DNA of 64,000 bases. Origin: Spirometra erinaceieuropaei (taxonomy: Eukaryota > Platyhelminthes > Cestoda > Diphyllobothriidea > Diphyllobothriidae). The stretch is taken from positions 1,795,796 to 1,859,795 of the forward strand of contig CACRXP010000017.1 of the NCBI GenBank assembly GCA_902702965.1, in the 5' to 3' direction. The notes beneath the pieces are model-generated. The model was given only the letters and a program-made list of their open reading frames with translations, did not search any database and was not told where the DNA came from. Positions 1 through 12,790 of the stretch are shown here, in pieces (position 1 is the first letter of the stretch; each line of letters opens with the position of its first letter). The position numbers and the translations under genes were made by a program.

Positions 1-1289
1 CTGTTTAGCCTTGACATTTAGTGCAACCGCACCCGCCATCTGTTGCCAGGACACTGCTTCATAAATGGAGCAAGCTCTGTGAGGAACGAGGGATTTCGGT
101 ACATATTATGTGCAAGCCTCTCTCGCTTTCAATTAATTTCCGCACGTTTCAGCGCTGCGGAGCCCACCTCAAGCGGTAACGGTGAACGCTGACGCTCGCG
201 AAGACACAATGATCACTTCTAATACCGTTTGTTATTCCCAACATAGGTAGGCGGCATTTCTTAGGTAGGTCATGCTCTATCGGACAGAAATTATGAGAGA
301 GGCAACCACCTTATGTTACGCTGAAATTTCTCCTTTCATTGTCATGATGAATTTGGATCATGAAGGAGAAGTCTTGCTAGGATAGCTGACATATGAAGGT
401 GTAAGTTGTGTCGGGTACTCAGTTTTAATAACCTAGTGAAAATCCTAGTTACCAAATTCGGACTAAAACTCGGCTAATAAATGCTCGATTTCTGTTCGCT
501 TTCAGCAGGTTGGACAGCTATAATGACTGCATATAGCGTGGTATATAAGTGTGCGAAAGGTGGTCGATTAGGCAGTTTCAAACATATAAAATGGCGTCAG
601 ATATCATTAGATGCGAGAATTATTCTGCCCCCATAGTTTATGTAAACTGGACAGCATGCAATAGGGTTATGAGGAAGCGATAAGTAATTTTTCTAGCGTC
701 ATGTCTGCTCAGACCTTTGGTCTCCTCCATACAGTCAACCATTTCATTGGCTTTGAGTTTTCGCAGATGCAATACCTGCGCAAAGCTCTTCTGTTCACGT
801 AGGGGTAGTTTACCTGGGCTGCGTGCTGTTATCTCCGTCAACTGGTGCAGGCCTTGCCGTAGTACAACTACTTAGCTCTCAGGAGCTTAAGTGACTACCT
901 GATAAACTCCTTAATGCCCCTATGGTGGCCTGTATCTCCCAGATACCCAAGAATGACGACAATTGCTTTTTTCTCATTCTATATGAAGCATACGGATACG
1001 AGTTCTCGCACACTTTCTCACAGGCCTTAACTCCTTTGCTTGCCCACAACAACGACTGGATACGCAAATGTGTATAAATCCAGACTGTGATGGCAACTTT
1101 CTTTCCACCTGAGGGTGAGGAAGGCGGTTTTTAATTAACAGTGTGTGGGCGTCAGCCAACGTGCCCATTCCCCGCTCCAGTCAACTGACCGGCTCGGACA
1201 GTGGCTGGGGCGTGGGAGTGGAAAGCGAGAGTGAGGTCGACGACTCAGCGCACTTCCCGCACTAATAAACAATCTGGGGCGCATAAAGC
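1..1289. other. No recognised feature
   Basis: Only short, unremarkable frames are present on both strands. I see no splice-linked coding sequence or known repeat. Confidence 0.6.
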
Positions 1290-1480
1290 TATCACGGTGC
1301 GCTAAAAGCCGTGGCTTGGAAGGTTGCCAACTGACGAGATAATTTGGACCTCGCAGTCGACCCAGTATTGTGTGGGTTTGTGTGGAGTGGCCGGCTGGTG
1401 GTCTGAGAGTCAGGCTGCAATGGCTCCTTCTTAATGTGACCTTTTTGGCACTCCCATTGCGTGGGATCCAAGCCAGGTGT
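1290..1480 (-). repeat. Dispersed repeat D
   Basis: The minus strand reads GGGAGTGCCAAAAAGGTCAC, GCAGCCTGACTC and CAGTTGGCAACCTTCCAAGC, in the same order as the copies at 12.3 and 34.9 kb. No coding frame is conserved between copies. Confidence 0.65.
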
Positions 1481-1830
1481 TGGCGGCACGCCTAGGTGCG
1501 GATCCGGCCGTGCCAGCCTCGATTTTCTTTGTTGTTGGTCAAAAACCTAGTTATTTATTGTGTGGACCAGGGCGTGTGGAGTGGAACACCAGGGTGAGAG
1601 CTCGACCGTGCCATCCACCTGCGCCCTCCGTCGTCTTCGGTCATCTTGACTCTGTCTTCACACCGGGTCCGGGCGGGTGAGGAGGAGAGAGTGTGGTAAA
1701 TGCAGCGAAAGTCTACTCTCACTATAATCTTGCGCAAGTCACCGTCCCTGCTCTCACCCTGCTATAGAACACGCGGTGGACATCGTCGGACGCGACAGTC
1801 GACCTGTCGTCGTGTGTGTGTTCTAGAGCA
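1480..1830 (+). repeat. Dispersed repeat E, GC-rich
   Basis: Landmarks are GTGCCATCCACCTGCGCCCT, ACACCGGGTCCGGGCGG, CTTGCGCAAGTCACCGTCCC and GGTGGACATCGTCGGACGCG. The same order is seen, in part, at 16.2/17.0, 36.1 and 56.5 kb. Frames through it are not conserved. Confidence 0.6.
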
Positions 1831-3475
1831 ACTGGAAAGGAAGCTGATGTGCCGTGTCCGAAAATCATTAAGTTGATTCCCGCACTGCATTATCCTAGAT
1901 TGGCAGTTTTCTGAGGAGGGTCATACTGCTTTACTTTATGTCGTGCGGCCTAGTTTCTTGTCTAGGTTGCCGCAGACAAAGTTGTCAGAGCACAACCTTT
2001 TTTATTTATAAATTAGCCTCGTGGTTTTCTGGGAGATTAAATTAAATCGGTCCTATTGTCTAGGCATTGAAAAAAGTACTTAATCAAGGAAAGAGAAAAT
2101 TTTAACAGTAGAAACCGGTGTATATGCCAGAAAGCATTTGGGGAACACTGTAGAATCATTAATGACTCCAATTCTTCGCACTTGCGTCAGGCAGCAACAT
2201 ACCATCGATGTAATATCCATCCTGACTTTTATCTAGCACCTGTATGAGGTGTAAATCATTTGCTTGGCTGGTAAGCATCATATACTGCCTCCTATACCGA
2301 GTCCTTCCGATTTTGCTACCAAATCCCCTACTTGCAGAAAATCTAGGAAATTGAGTGATTTTACCTCCTCCCACTTAATTGTGTGCCAGAGCATCGGACC
2401 AAGCTTAGCGTGTACCTTGACAATCACGAAGAAGACATCTGCTCAAATGCCATTAAATCACAGGCTCTCAGGCGATTCTCCAGCCGGCATTTTTTTACTT
2501 CGCCAGGACAACTCCGTCTGTCTGACGGCATACTGTGCGCTTAGCATAACTAAGAGTAGTAAATAAATAGAAATGATTAAGGCCATTCAAAAAAGGCATC
2601 TTTCTATTCGGGTGGCTGCGGGCTTGTCCGGACTCCCCTAAAGTTCGACGTCAACATTTAATCCAGTAAGGCATCGTGAGTCTTGAACAAAGTTATGCAG
2701 GTTAGCATGGGAACATGGATAACAGATGTACAAACAAGTATCTTGCGATGACACTAGATCTGCCTGAATAACACCGATGTCTCTCAATTTCCTTTTACCT
2801 CTGATCTCTTAGATATCATTCTTCCCCAGGTGCTCCCATGACAACAATCAGTAAATAATTGGAAAGGGCAGCGATAGGCTGAAGGACCTCAATAAGCTGT
2901 TGGTAGCCTGTAGATTCTGTCAGACGGGATCCTATGGATCCGGTCATACTTTCCATGATCTTAGCTCAGAAAGTCGGGAAGAGATCGTGCCATTTGGGTT
3001 CTCATCATACGTCGGGGGCTGCCAGTTTCGTTTGTCCCTTATTATTTTTTCATTTTGTCCCAACTGAGGGAGGTTTCGTATTTCCAACAATAATCGAACA
3101 CCATACCACATACAACATGCCACTTACCGCAGGCCAAAGGTTGCTCGCCAGTATCTTCTTGCGTTGGACCTCTCGTTTTCGGCATTCGCACCCACCTGTA
3201 CAACCCCCTTTACAGGATCCACAGGCTTCCGACAGTCCTTCAGCACACCGTTGTCTCTGGAAGTTTGCAACCACAGGGCGTTGCACTGCAAAATTCGTTG
3301 AGTCAAAACGGGGACCAGACTGGCTAACGCCACACGTTCACCGGGTTTGGCAGAAGGAAGAATAAATTTTGTCGGCTATGGGAAACATTGTTTCACTATT
3401 GTGAGTTTTTATTTCTCGGTTTGTCTCATTTCCGGCCTGTAGGATTATAAAGGAGGCGATAAATTTATATTCGTG
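1831..3475. other. No recognised feature
   Basis: The frames of 143 codons (2934-3365, plus) and 78 codons (3050-3286, minus) overlap each other and match nothing I know. The Cys-rich minus frame has no regular spacing. Confidence 0.55.
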
Positions 3476-3920
3476 GGTTACCACTTGTGTCAACTCGTCG
3501 CCCCCTCGCACGATCAATTTATGTTGGCGTATGCGTGATACACGCATGCGTCCAGTTTGACCTGAGTAAATACAAGGACATTTTATACACTATACCTGAC
3601 TGTTATAATCAGCCCTTTATTTTCATGAATCTGCTGCGCATTTTTGCTTCGGGTTGATGTGTAATTGCAAAACCCAGTCCCCCACAATAATGCGTGTGGG
3701 CGACTTTTAAACAGCTTTGATGCATGACAACGCATGCCACACCATCGGTGCTATTCCCGGTTGAGTCCTGCTGGGCAAACACGTGGACTCCGGAGTATGA
3801 AAGTCTGTCGATAGCCATTCCGAATTCATTGGCAACCGAGATGTCATTCCTTACGTATTTTGACTCTCGGATTTCTGCCCATTTGAAGAGCGATCGTACG
3901 AATCTTCGTTTGTGATCCAC
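3476..3920. repeat. Dispersed repeat F, two diverged pieces in opposite orientation
   Basis: The plus-strand piece 3476-3600 has GCGTCCAGTTTGACCTGAGT and AAATACAAGGACATTTTATA. The minus-strand piece from about 3790 to 3645 translates to CGGLGFAITHQPEA, resembling CGQSLVITHQPVA in the copy at 11.05-11.48 kb. I do not recognise a family. Confidence 0.4.
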
Positions 3921-6691
3921 CAGATGGTTGCTGTGGAAACTGAGAAGGTGTGTGTGGTTTTCCTTGCCTTTCTGTAAACCCTCGTCTCTATTTCGCCATT
4001 GCGACTTCGCCTGGCCAGCACCTTGTGCTCCGTTTCTTTTTACATCGCGAATTGTATATATGAGCGTATTGAGTTGAGCAGAGTATGGGAAATCTGCAGC
4101 ATATTCTTCCTGACGATAGTAGATTAGTCCTCAACATGACGGCTTCAAATTATAGGCTCCTGCTGCATGAAGGCGGTCCTCACCAGCTGTCTTAGAACCA
4201 GTTCTGCCAGTAAACCGGAGACTGGGGGGTCCACTGGTGTTCGCTTCATCTATTCGTGGGTTTGTAGAGGGCAGACATCATGACCGGTCTGGCGTCATTG
4301 TTCAAGACCTCACTGCCTCAAGGTCATCCACCCTTTTGCAGCGAGCCCTTCCAGACGCGCTGACCTGAAAAGTCACACGACCGGCAGCTCGGGCATACCT
4401 GCGTCCGCACAACCGCAGCTGTCTATGAAGCCACTTGAACGCGCCGCCCCTCTACAACCACAACCTAAGCCACTGGGACATCACCCCTCGGCAAATGCAA
4501 CACACTGACTGGCCACCCACCAATTGAGCTTGGCCCACGTGCCTACAAGAGCGGCTGACACCACAATCTCAGAGACTCTCAGGCGTGACTGAACGCAGTC
4601 AACACCATCCCTGGTTTCACCGGTGGCCACTGCCGCCTGAGAGGACAACTCCGGGATCTGTGCACAATAAACCCCTCATTCTGGTGTTTTCCGTCTTCTC
4701 CTTCCAATGTAGGATTTGTCCTGATAATGGTAGCGCTCAGAGCACTTACTTTTACTGCTGTGCCGCTACAGGTTCATCCTGCGAAGGTGGAGCACGTTGC
4801 TGACGCAATTTGGGCAACCCCATGAACCTCTCGATGTTGAGCGAACTCAGTGCTTCGTCCTATGCCTCCTCAGATTTCTTGCCCAAGGCTTCTCGCGCGC
4901 GTCACTTTTGATAGTATGAGTGAGAATAATGATGTCGCGTCTGAACAAACCATGATTTTGTCCGAGTTAATCCCCTGGTCTCCCAGCTCTGCAAGAAATT
5001 GGCAGTTGATCGTACTGGTGCAGTCGAATTGCCTTGCAGGAACTTCAGTTTTGAGTGCATCCATTTTGTTAAATTAACAGCGCGGTTGCCTTTCAGGGAA
5101 ACGACTGGTCACAATGAAACATTGGATTTATTGATTTTCAGCAGATTATGGAATCGGGTCAGGACTGTGTCCGGTGGTTTCATTAGCTGCCCTTGGTTTC
5201 CTATGATCACCTGTTTGCCCCTGAATTCTTTAAGTAATTTATTCAACCGACCCGCTATCGCTCTGCCTTATGCGTTCTGTACTGGTCTGCAAAATTCCCA
5301 GCCGCAGAGCAGAGCCCTTGCCTTTTTCATTGCAGTCTTCTCCTGAATTAAAAAATATGTTTACTTTCCACCTCGGATAGTGAGATAATTTGTCGCGCTA
5401 ACTCTACTGCTGTTCCAGAAAATGCAAATTACCATTAGCTAGGTAGTTCGCACGGGCTCGTATGAAGGAGCCTAAGGCAATTTTACTCATTCTTAGGGCA
5501 TTTAAAACTATCATCAGGCAGACCTCTGCATCCTCAATGCCAATACTGATCTGCTGCACCGTAAATGCAGTCCACAATAATGGTCTTTTATGTATTAAAA
5601 GAAAAACAGTGGTAATCAACAAAACTGCTTCACACAGTTTTGTGAACTGCAGGATGAGGAACTTCCGGGAGGTCCCACTCTTCTCAGTCCTGTACATAAG
5701 AGAGGCACTTAATAGAAATGTAGATGTGAATGTTGGCAATTTCTCCTAGCGAGAGCCCACTCCCCATCCCCGTAGGTATGCCCAGGTGCTGTGTAAGTCA
5801 TGGTTATGCCCAAAAGCTAGCTATATGGCAGTCTTGCAGCGTGTTAGCAAAGTCTGAACTGAGTAACAAAGGAGGTATTCTCTGCACTTACACATGCTAT
5901 ATTTGGTTAAAATGCACTGAAGGCGAAGAGGGCACCGACGTGGAATACATTTCTGGACGTTTTTAGATGTTTGCGAGCTGGCACTGACATCACCCTTAAA
6001 AATTATGCATGGTTTCATTCTTAACGTATTATTACGTCAACTCTATTGTTTAAAGTAAATATGGCAAGATCTAGTCTTGTAGCCGCACTTGATAAACCTA
6101 ATACTATCGAGCTACTGCTCTGTTTTGAGTAGGTGTGATTACGTTGAAATAATGTACTTGTACGTTGCCGTGCCCGTTCTGCCAGCGATCGTTATCTTAC
6201 ATGCTTTTAGGTGGTTCTGTATGCTCTCTCTCTCGCTCTTTCTTTTCTGATCTAAGCTGCTTACACGCTCCCTTTCAGTGTGCCCCCTTCTCATTTTTAA
6301 CCCAGTGAGTGACTATGTTAGGTACTTAAAGACTGGGCCACGTGCGTGACCGACTGCGTTTAGACTACGTGGCCAGTCTTATTTGGCCCCGCCTTCTTTA
6401 CTAAACCATGCCAGTGTCTCTGGTGAGGTGTTTCGACGGCGCCGTTTACAGCAAATGGTCCGTCGCGGTTCTGCTCGTCCCCTCCGTCATTCCGAACTAA
6501 GTTAGTTCCCTGACTTCGTGCGCTAATGATGGCGTTAATAGCCAGTGCGCAATACAGCTAGCCCTTGCGGTTTTATTTGTGCTTCCCCCTATTTTCTAAA
6601 CCAGTGAGTTCCTTAGTCCGCTATGAAACCTGAAGGCGTTCAGACCGAGTACTTACTCCCCCAATTCTTCGTCGGTAACCTCCCGAAAATA
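3921..6691. other. No recognised feature
   Basis: Opposed frames near 5404-5749 are mirror shadows of one another. No family similarity was seen. Confidence 0.55.
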
Positions 6692-7685
6692 TACAGTTGG
6701 TGAGATAATTAATAAAATCTCAACAGAAATTCTGTAATGCATTTCCGTTTCAAAAAGATTAATTAAGTAGAGTTGGAAAACCAATCATCATGTAACATAA
6801 TTCTATAATAGTTCAGTTACCCCAGGATGGCGGCTTTCGAACAAACTTCTTTCCGTCGTCATTTAAAAACCATGCTCCATAAAAATGACTACTTAAGTGG
6901 CATGCATTTTTTCACTGATTTTCGATGCCCTTAAAGATTCAATTACATTTTATGGAGCACATGCATAAATATAATCATTCTTCAGCTCATTCAGTAGCAT
7001 ACTACGTCTTCTTTCAATTTTACACTCGAAGGAAGGGTATAATTCGGTTTTAAAAGTTTTTAATTATGAGATCTTTTAATAGCGTGAACTGGCCCTTCAT
7101 AAAACGTCATGTTTTTGCATTTACCAATGTGGCTTCTAAAGTTAACAATGTGGCTCAAATTCATTGCTCAATTTTATGAAGCTCATATGTTCTCCTCTTA
7201 ATACCGTAGAGAAATGTATGGTTTTCCATGCGCGGAAACTATACGGCTTGTAGTTTGGGAACCCAGAATGCAAGAGTAACGGCAGGTCGGGTTCAAAATT
7301 ATTCGGGAATTGGAAAAGTTCTATGAAACCAAATTATGCCCTTCCTTTGAGTGTAAAATTGGAAGAAGACGTAGTGTGCTACTGAATGAGCAAAATAATG
7401 ATTATTTTTATGCACGTGTTCCATAAAATATAATTGAATCTTTAAGGGCATCGAAAATCAATGAAAAAATGCATGCCACTTAAGTAGTCATTTTTTATGG
7501 AGCATGGTTTTTAGATGCCGCCGGAAAGAAGTTTGTTCGGAAGCCGGCATCCTGAAGTAACGGATTTATTATAGAATTATGCTACATGACGATTGGTTTT
7601 ACAAACCTACTTGATTAATCCTTTCGGAACGTAAACGCGTTTCAGAATTTCTGTTGAGATTTCATGAATTAGCCCACTTACTGTA
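6692..7685. mobile_element. Palindromic MITE-like element, family A, full copy
   Basis: The element is about 994 bp. The left arm (6692 to about 7090) is repeated in reverse as the right arm (about 7310-7685), around a central part of about 220 bp. Arm landmarks are AATGACTACTTAAGTGGCAT, TTGATTTTCGATGCCCTTA-like sequence and GGTATAATTCGGTTTTAAAA. Ends read TACAGTTGGTGAGATAATT and, reversed, TACAGTAAGTGGGCTAATTC. There is no coding capacity. TA-CAGT ends suggest mobilisation by a Tc1/mariner-type transposase, by inference. Confidence 0.8.
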
Positions 7686-10600
7686 TGTATAAAAAGTTGG
7701 GTAAGGTGCAACATAATGCTCCTCCTTACAGTCAGTTAAGTCTTAAATAGCATATAAATATGCTTGCAGACCTAAACTTTTTTAATACAACAGAGTATGT
7801 TTTAGCTACATTTGAAAGAGTAATGTTTCGTTTGTATGTTACAAAGTTTGTCACTGAGATTACTGGTTCAATATGTTATTGGTAGATTTAAAAACCGGCG
7901 GCCCGGAGATTTAAATTTACACTTGTTTATTTTAATCCGCGACCGCAAGTACTTTGTGTTGTAGAAAATAACCGAACGTCTGGCCGAAATACGGTTTTTT
8001 CGTGGAGTTCTAGAGCATGAGCACACTTAACATGGACAGCCTGCAAGGCGAAAGTAAATTTTACGTTCTTTTCATATGATGGAGATTTTAACTTTTCGGA
8101 CATTTCGTTAGTCATCCCCACACTTTCACCAAATAGAGTGAAAGACGTGCCCAATTCAAGCTTCAGGCCCGGATGTCTTATTCTAAACAATCTACCAAAT
8201 AACAATCAAAATCAACAAACGAGCGCCTGAGCGTGCAAGTGAACCTCGATATTTTCTTCCAAAAGGGCGTGGTTTGGCTCTGCAGCTCCATTTGATTGAT
8301 ACCGTATGGTTAATCTACTAAAACAGTATTAGATTATATACCTATCTTAGACACTTGTTGTGACATTTAAGTCCGTTTTGTTTTAATTAGTTACAATACC
8401 CTTTTTAAAGAACGTGACACAGCTTTGAACGAGACATAGAACAAGCACGTGCATTTTTACCTGATGACGACCTTGTTCTTATTTATTAGTTAGTGCCCGC
8501 TGGGATACAGCTATCTTCGTTTCCTGAATAGCCTACTCACTGTGCCAAACTAGTGTGTTTATCACTAGATTTGGAAGGGAAAGAGAGCGCAAGCAGAGCG
8601 AGTGAAGGTGGCCTCTATGCAACCACCTTTTAGATTCAGAAGAGAAGGCGGTCGCAATTACAAGTGTAAGGCAACGGAGGGAACCACGTGGTAATTCTCA
8701 GTGCATGGCCGTTGTAGTGGAGCCGACGGAGTTCCCCATGGTCCAAACAATTCCATAAGCAAGTCTACCTAGACGCTCTCTGGACTGAGATGATAAAGAG
8801 GGCGTAAGCAGGGCTCGAAACATGCGCAGGGAAGTACGTGTGAATTGATACCTGAAGTAACCGAGATTGGCATATAGATACTTCTCCCCCTACTGGCACA
8901 GTTCCTCGCTGAATTAAAATTGTAAAAAAGATGCAAATACTTGACACGTATAAAGTCAGGATATTCGCATCTACTAGAATTTTTTAGAAAGCCAACCATA
9001 TGGCATCATTCAGGTGGGGCTGCAGGACCAAACCTCGCCTCGAAAAGTTTTGCTGCGAACTGATGACTTTAGTATGAACATTGTCGACAAAAGGATCCCA
9101 CTATCCCACTAATCCTTAGGTTCCTGCCTAGTAAACAGTTCAAATGACCAACATTATTTGTCATTTGGTGAATATGGAAGAAGAAATATGACAAAGAACC
9201 GGAATCATGTGTTGTTTGCCTGAGTCTGCAACCTCGTTCGGGAGAGCATTTTCAGTGATAACGGCGACATTAACGCAAGTGGCAGGTCTAGGACACTCAG
9301 GTTAGGCAACTACCGGGCTTTGGTGTCAACGTGGGGAAAGTAACATGCGATTCCTCGGGTTCAACAACTCGACCTGCCTTTCATCTAGGTAGAAAAAGTA
9401 CCTCCGTCGCCGCGATATGAAATGAAATACGTGTGAAAAGATGAAATAAAAAATTGAACTATTTGGCCCTCACATCGCCACAGCTTGTCAGGCATCAGTG
9501 GTACCAGCCTTTGTGTGGTCCGACATTTTTAACCGAAAACGCAGACGATGTGTGTGGTTCATTTCATCATCCCAGACTGCTCACCAGCGGTTAGTCGGAC
9601 TTTGGCCGGTAGAGCATGAATATTTGTCATGCCCCTAAATAATTTCCCATCAGCGTGCCTTTTTTGTGAGTTAAAAAGCATGCGGTGCAAATACGACTTC
9701 CGCCTTCCTTACATAATTAATTACACCACGTCTAATCACATGAAACGCACCTACTACCACCAGTCTCGTTTTATCGGTGGTCTTGTGTCATTGTTCAGGA
9801 GATGAGAGGACCGTTCTCCCTCAGAGCGCCTATTTTATATTGCAAAATTGCCATGCAACGCAAATACGACTTTCTTCCTTTTGTATATCTGAAAACACCA
9901 CGCTTGATCTCCCTAAAGACCCCCGATTACCACCAGTCCCCTAATCCAGGTAGCTCATGAGGGTACAGATATTGGCGTCCGCCCCTTTGGCCTTTTTTGT
10001 CGCGTGCCCTGGCCTGGGAATAATGCGAAATTCTGACAACAGGTCCCCAATTTCATATATTTTATTTTTGCCTTTACCGGACTAACCTTTGAATGCTTAA
10101 AAGTAAATTTCCTGGGCCCTACCGTCTATGGTTGAGAGACAGGATTGATTCCGCAAGGGTGGAGCAGGCTGTCCTTGTAGTGACCCTACTCTCCGAACGC
10201 CTGTCGCGAGACTAGACCTTTCGCCGGTGTCTGTGTAAGCGGTCTAGGCGTGCTAAGTATCGAAACCCTCCTATCTGACCCCCAATGAGAACACAAGACA
10301 GTGAAGGACGACGGTCGGAGTTCAGACAGGATAGGGAACACGAGAAGGTCCTTTGGCGGAGACTAGTTGGCCTGATGACAGTCCTTGGTTGATCCGGAGA
10401 GCGAGAACATCGATGACGTGCGGAGGCGTCGGGGGAGGGGGGGGGGGCGTTCTCCAGTCCAAGGTGCCCGGACATCAATTGTCTGTGGTATTTATGGGGC
10501 ATCCAGTCGATGCGGGTAGGTTTAATGTATAGACGAATATGCAAGAGTATGGCCAATGAAGGGTATAATAAGACAGAGGATTGGCCACTGGGGTGATCGA

Positions 10601-11054
10601 GGCCGCAAACTGTCATATATGGCAGCCTTGCAATGGCCAATAGGATACAAAGTTGAGTAGTGGCTAGCGCGGCCCGTGGTGTCGGTGGATAACCGGCAGC
10701 GCGCTAGGGGATCCAGCATGACTAATCCAAAATCGGGCAATTGCGGCTACGTCCCCACATCTGCACTTAAGCATCAGGGCTGTCTGGCATTCGCCCATTC
10801 CAAATGGCCAGACATATTTAAGGCCCTTGCCCGACTGCCAACTCCTTCCAATCCCTTCTCCAGTTATTCCAAACAGAACACGAGCTGTCTAAAGTAATAG
10901 ATTCAACTATATAGTCACTAGGGGAAGATGCATGAAACCAAAAGTGTTTCATCTAGGATGAGCTCGGCGTAGGCATTGGATTTTCACGCTAATGATGTGC
11001 GAACAGCGGCTCAGCTGTGACAAAAGCAGACCTGAACCCGAAAAAGACCTTTTT
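7686..11054. other. No recognised gene
   Basis: Apart from the tandem duplication near 9.7-9.9 kb and a G-run at about 10437-10447, nothing stands out. The 142-codon minus frame at 10212-10640 has no recognised motif. Confidence 0.5.
9670..9960 (+). repeat. Diverged tandem duplication
   Basis: GGTGCAAATACGACTTCCGC near 9685 and AACGCAAATACGACTTTCTT near 9857 begin two related stretches of about 170 bp. Each continues through ACACCACG and TACCACCAGTC blocks. Confidence 0.5.
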
Positions 11055-11480
11055 TTAAATATCGCTAGACATGCAGTCCTGTCTGATCGAAATACTTCCA
11101 TGCATACGCGCAGTGGTCGTCCAAAGAGAGAAATAAGTAACCATATGACCGATTGAATCTCGGTGAACAGTCGTGTATGATGCATCATATTCCGTGCATA
11201 AACTGTCCTTGTATTTACCCAGGTCAAACTGAACGCATGTCCTAATCACAAGTACACGAATATAAATTGGCCGCGCGACGGGTTGGTGGGTTATCACAAG
11301 TGACTGTCCACATCTGGAATGCGACACGAGTTCAACTTTGCCGATGCCTTGATAATCGTCCGGGCCGGAAGTAAGACAAGCCGATAAACAATTGCATCCC
11401 GAGCCTTGGATGAAAGCACAGTCGATAAATGTACTGGTCTGGCGTCGACATGCAGAGTTCCGCGCAGCTACCCACATTCT
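11055..11480 (-). repeat. Dispersed repeat F, second copy
   Basis: The minus strand carries GCGTTCAGTTTGACCTGGGT and AAATACAAGGACAGTTTATG, shared with 3.55 kb. The open frame of 140 codons is not preserved in the other copy and no protein family was recognised. Confidence 0.4.
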
Positions 11481-12279
11481 GTTTATTCTTTGATGATGGA
11501 CTCCTGTGCGAGTTCGAAAGCTCAGGCAGATAAAGAAATGTTTCCGTCTATCACACAGTCTGTTTCTTCTCTACCGATTCACATACCTGGGATTCGAACG
11601 TCCGCCTTCATCCCTGAACATGTTTCGAATAAACCTATCTGCGTGTACTTTTAGGAGCAATCGCCTATGTGGAGCACATTCCAATGCGTGTAGTCAGAAT
11701 CTATGTTTGAATTAATTTCATCCAGCTGCCTGTAGACACGGATCGGCTTATGGCCATGTCACCGCCCGCATGGACTGCAGTATTTCCGCCCCAAGGCGAG
11801 ACCAAAATGTACATTTCTACAGAGCCCTGCCCACCAACGACATCGGAAATATCCATTCCCACTGCCAGTTGCGCCACCATGAGCTCGCAGCGCAGTGTTG
11901 ACAGGCTTGATAGATGGTCCAATGACTTTAATTTAAACCTCGAGTGCAGCAGCAACCGCTTGGACTGGGTTATCATTGACTAAAGGCGGGTAATAAGCCA
12001 GGAACGGCCATTCCAATGTTCCCCTCTGTCGGCAACACTTTGTTTAGCAAAACTAACAGCGGATCAAGCTGTTGCTAGTCAATCGGTTTGCTGTTTTAAT
12101 CATACGACACCAACGCATCAATACTCCCCGGTATTTGCTGCGTAGTTGGGACTCGGGGAGCACTGTAATTGGCCGCACGCATTCGGGTGTGGTCAGTCTT
12201 ACTTCCGCTGACCGGTTATCCCATAATCAACTGACATGCCTGATCCGCGCACGAAAGACAACGGTTCCTAATGTACACC

Positions 12280-12540
12280 AGAAAGGCTGAGTGGGAATGC
12301 CATAAGGCTACATTAATAAGGAGATGTTGCAGTCCGACTTACCATATTGAGAGAGGACCGAGCTAGCCCATCAGTTGGCAGCCTTCCAAGCCACGGCTTT
12401 CAGTGCTCTTCCAGACACCTCTCCACTGTCCGGGTCGGTCAGTCATCTGATGCAGGAATTGGGCGCCAGTGAATGACAGAGCTAGTCAGCCCGTCTATGC
12501 CAGCCAGTCAAACGTCATCTAGAAGACCTGCTGCTCATAC
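12280..12540 (+). repeat. Dispersed repeat D
   Basis: GTGGGAATGCCATAAGGCTA, CAGTTGGCAGCCTTCCAAGC and GGTCGGTCAGTCATCTGATG match the other D copies. Confidence 0.65.
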
Positions 12541-12559
12541 GACGCCTTTGAAAAACTGG

Positions 12560-12790
12560 CATCTTTTCGTATTAAAGCTCATGATATGGACTCCCTTATG
12601 TTTCCAAAAGAATACAAAAACTGGGCTGTTTTGTTCTCAAGAGACATGTGTGAACACCGGTATTGATTTGTAGTTCAGAAAATGCAATCATTGGAGCAGG
12701 ATTTTTGTTCGCCTGATGTTTCGGGTTCTCACTCCAACCCAATGAGAGAGAATTCGAAACGTCAGGCCAATTAACTTCCTTTCCTGGCAA
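12560..12790 (+). repeat. Family C repeat, partial
   Basis: CAATCATTGGAGCAGGATTT and CGCCTGATGTTTCGGGTTCT match one arm of the full family C copy at 55.3-55.7 kb. Confidence 0.6.
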
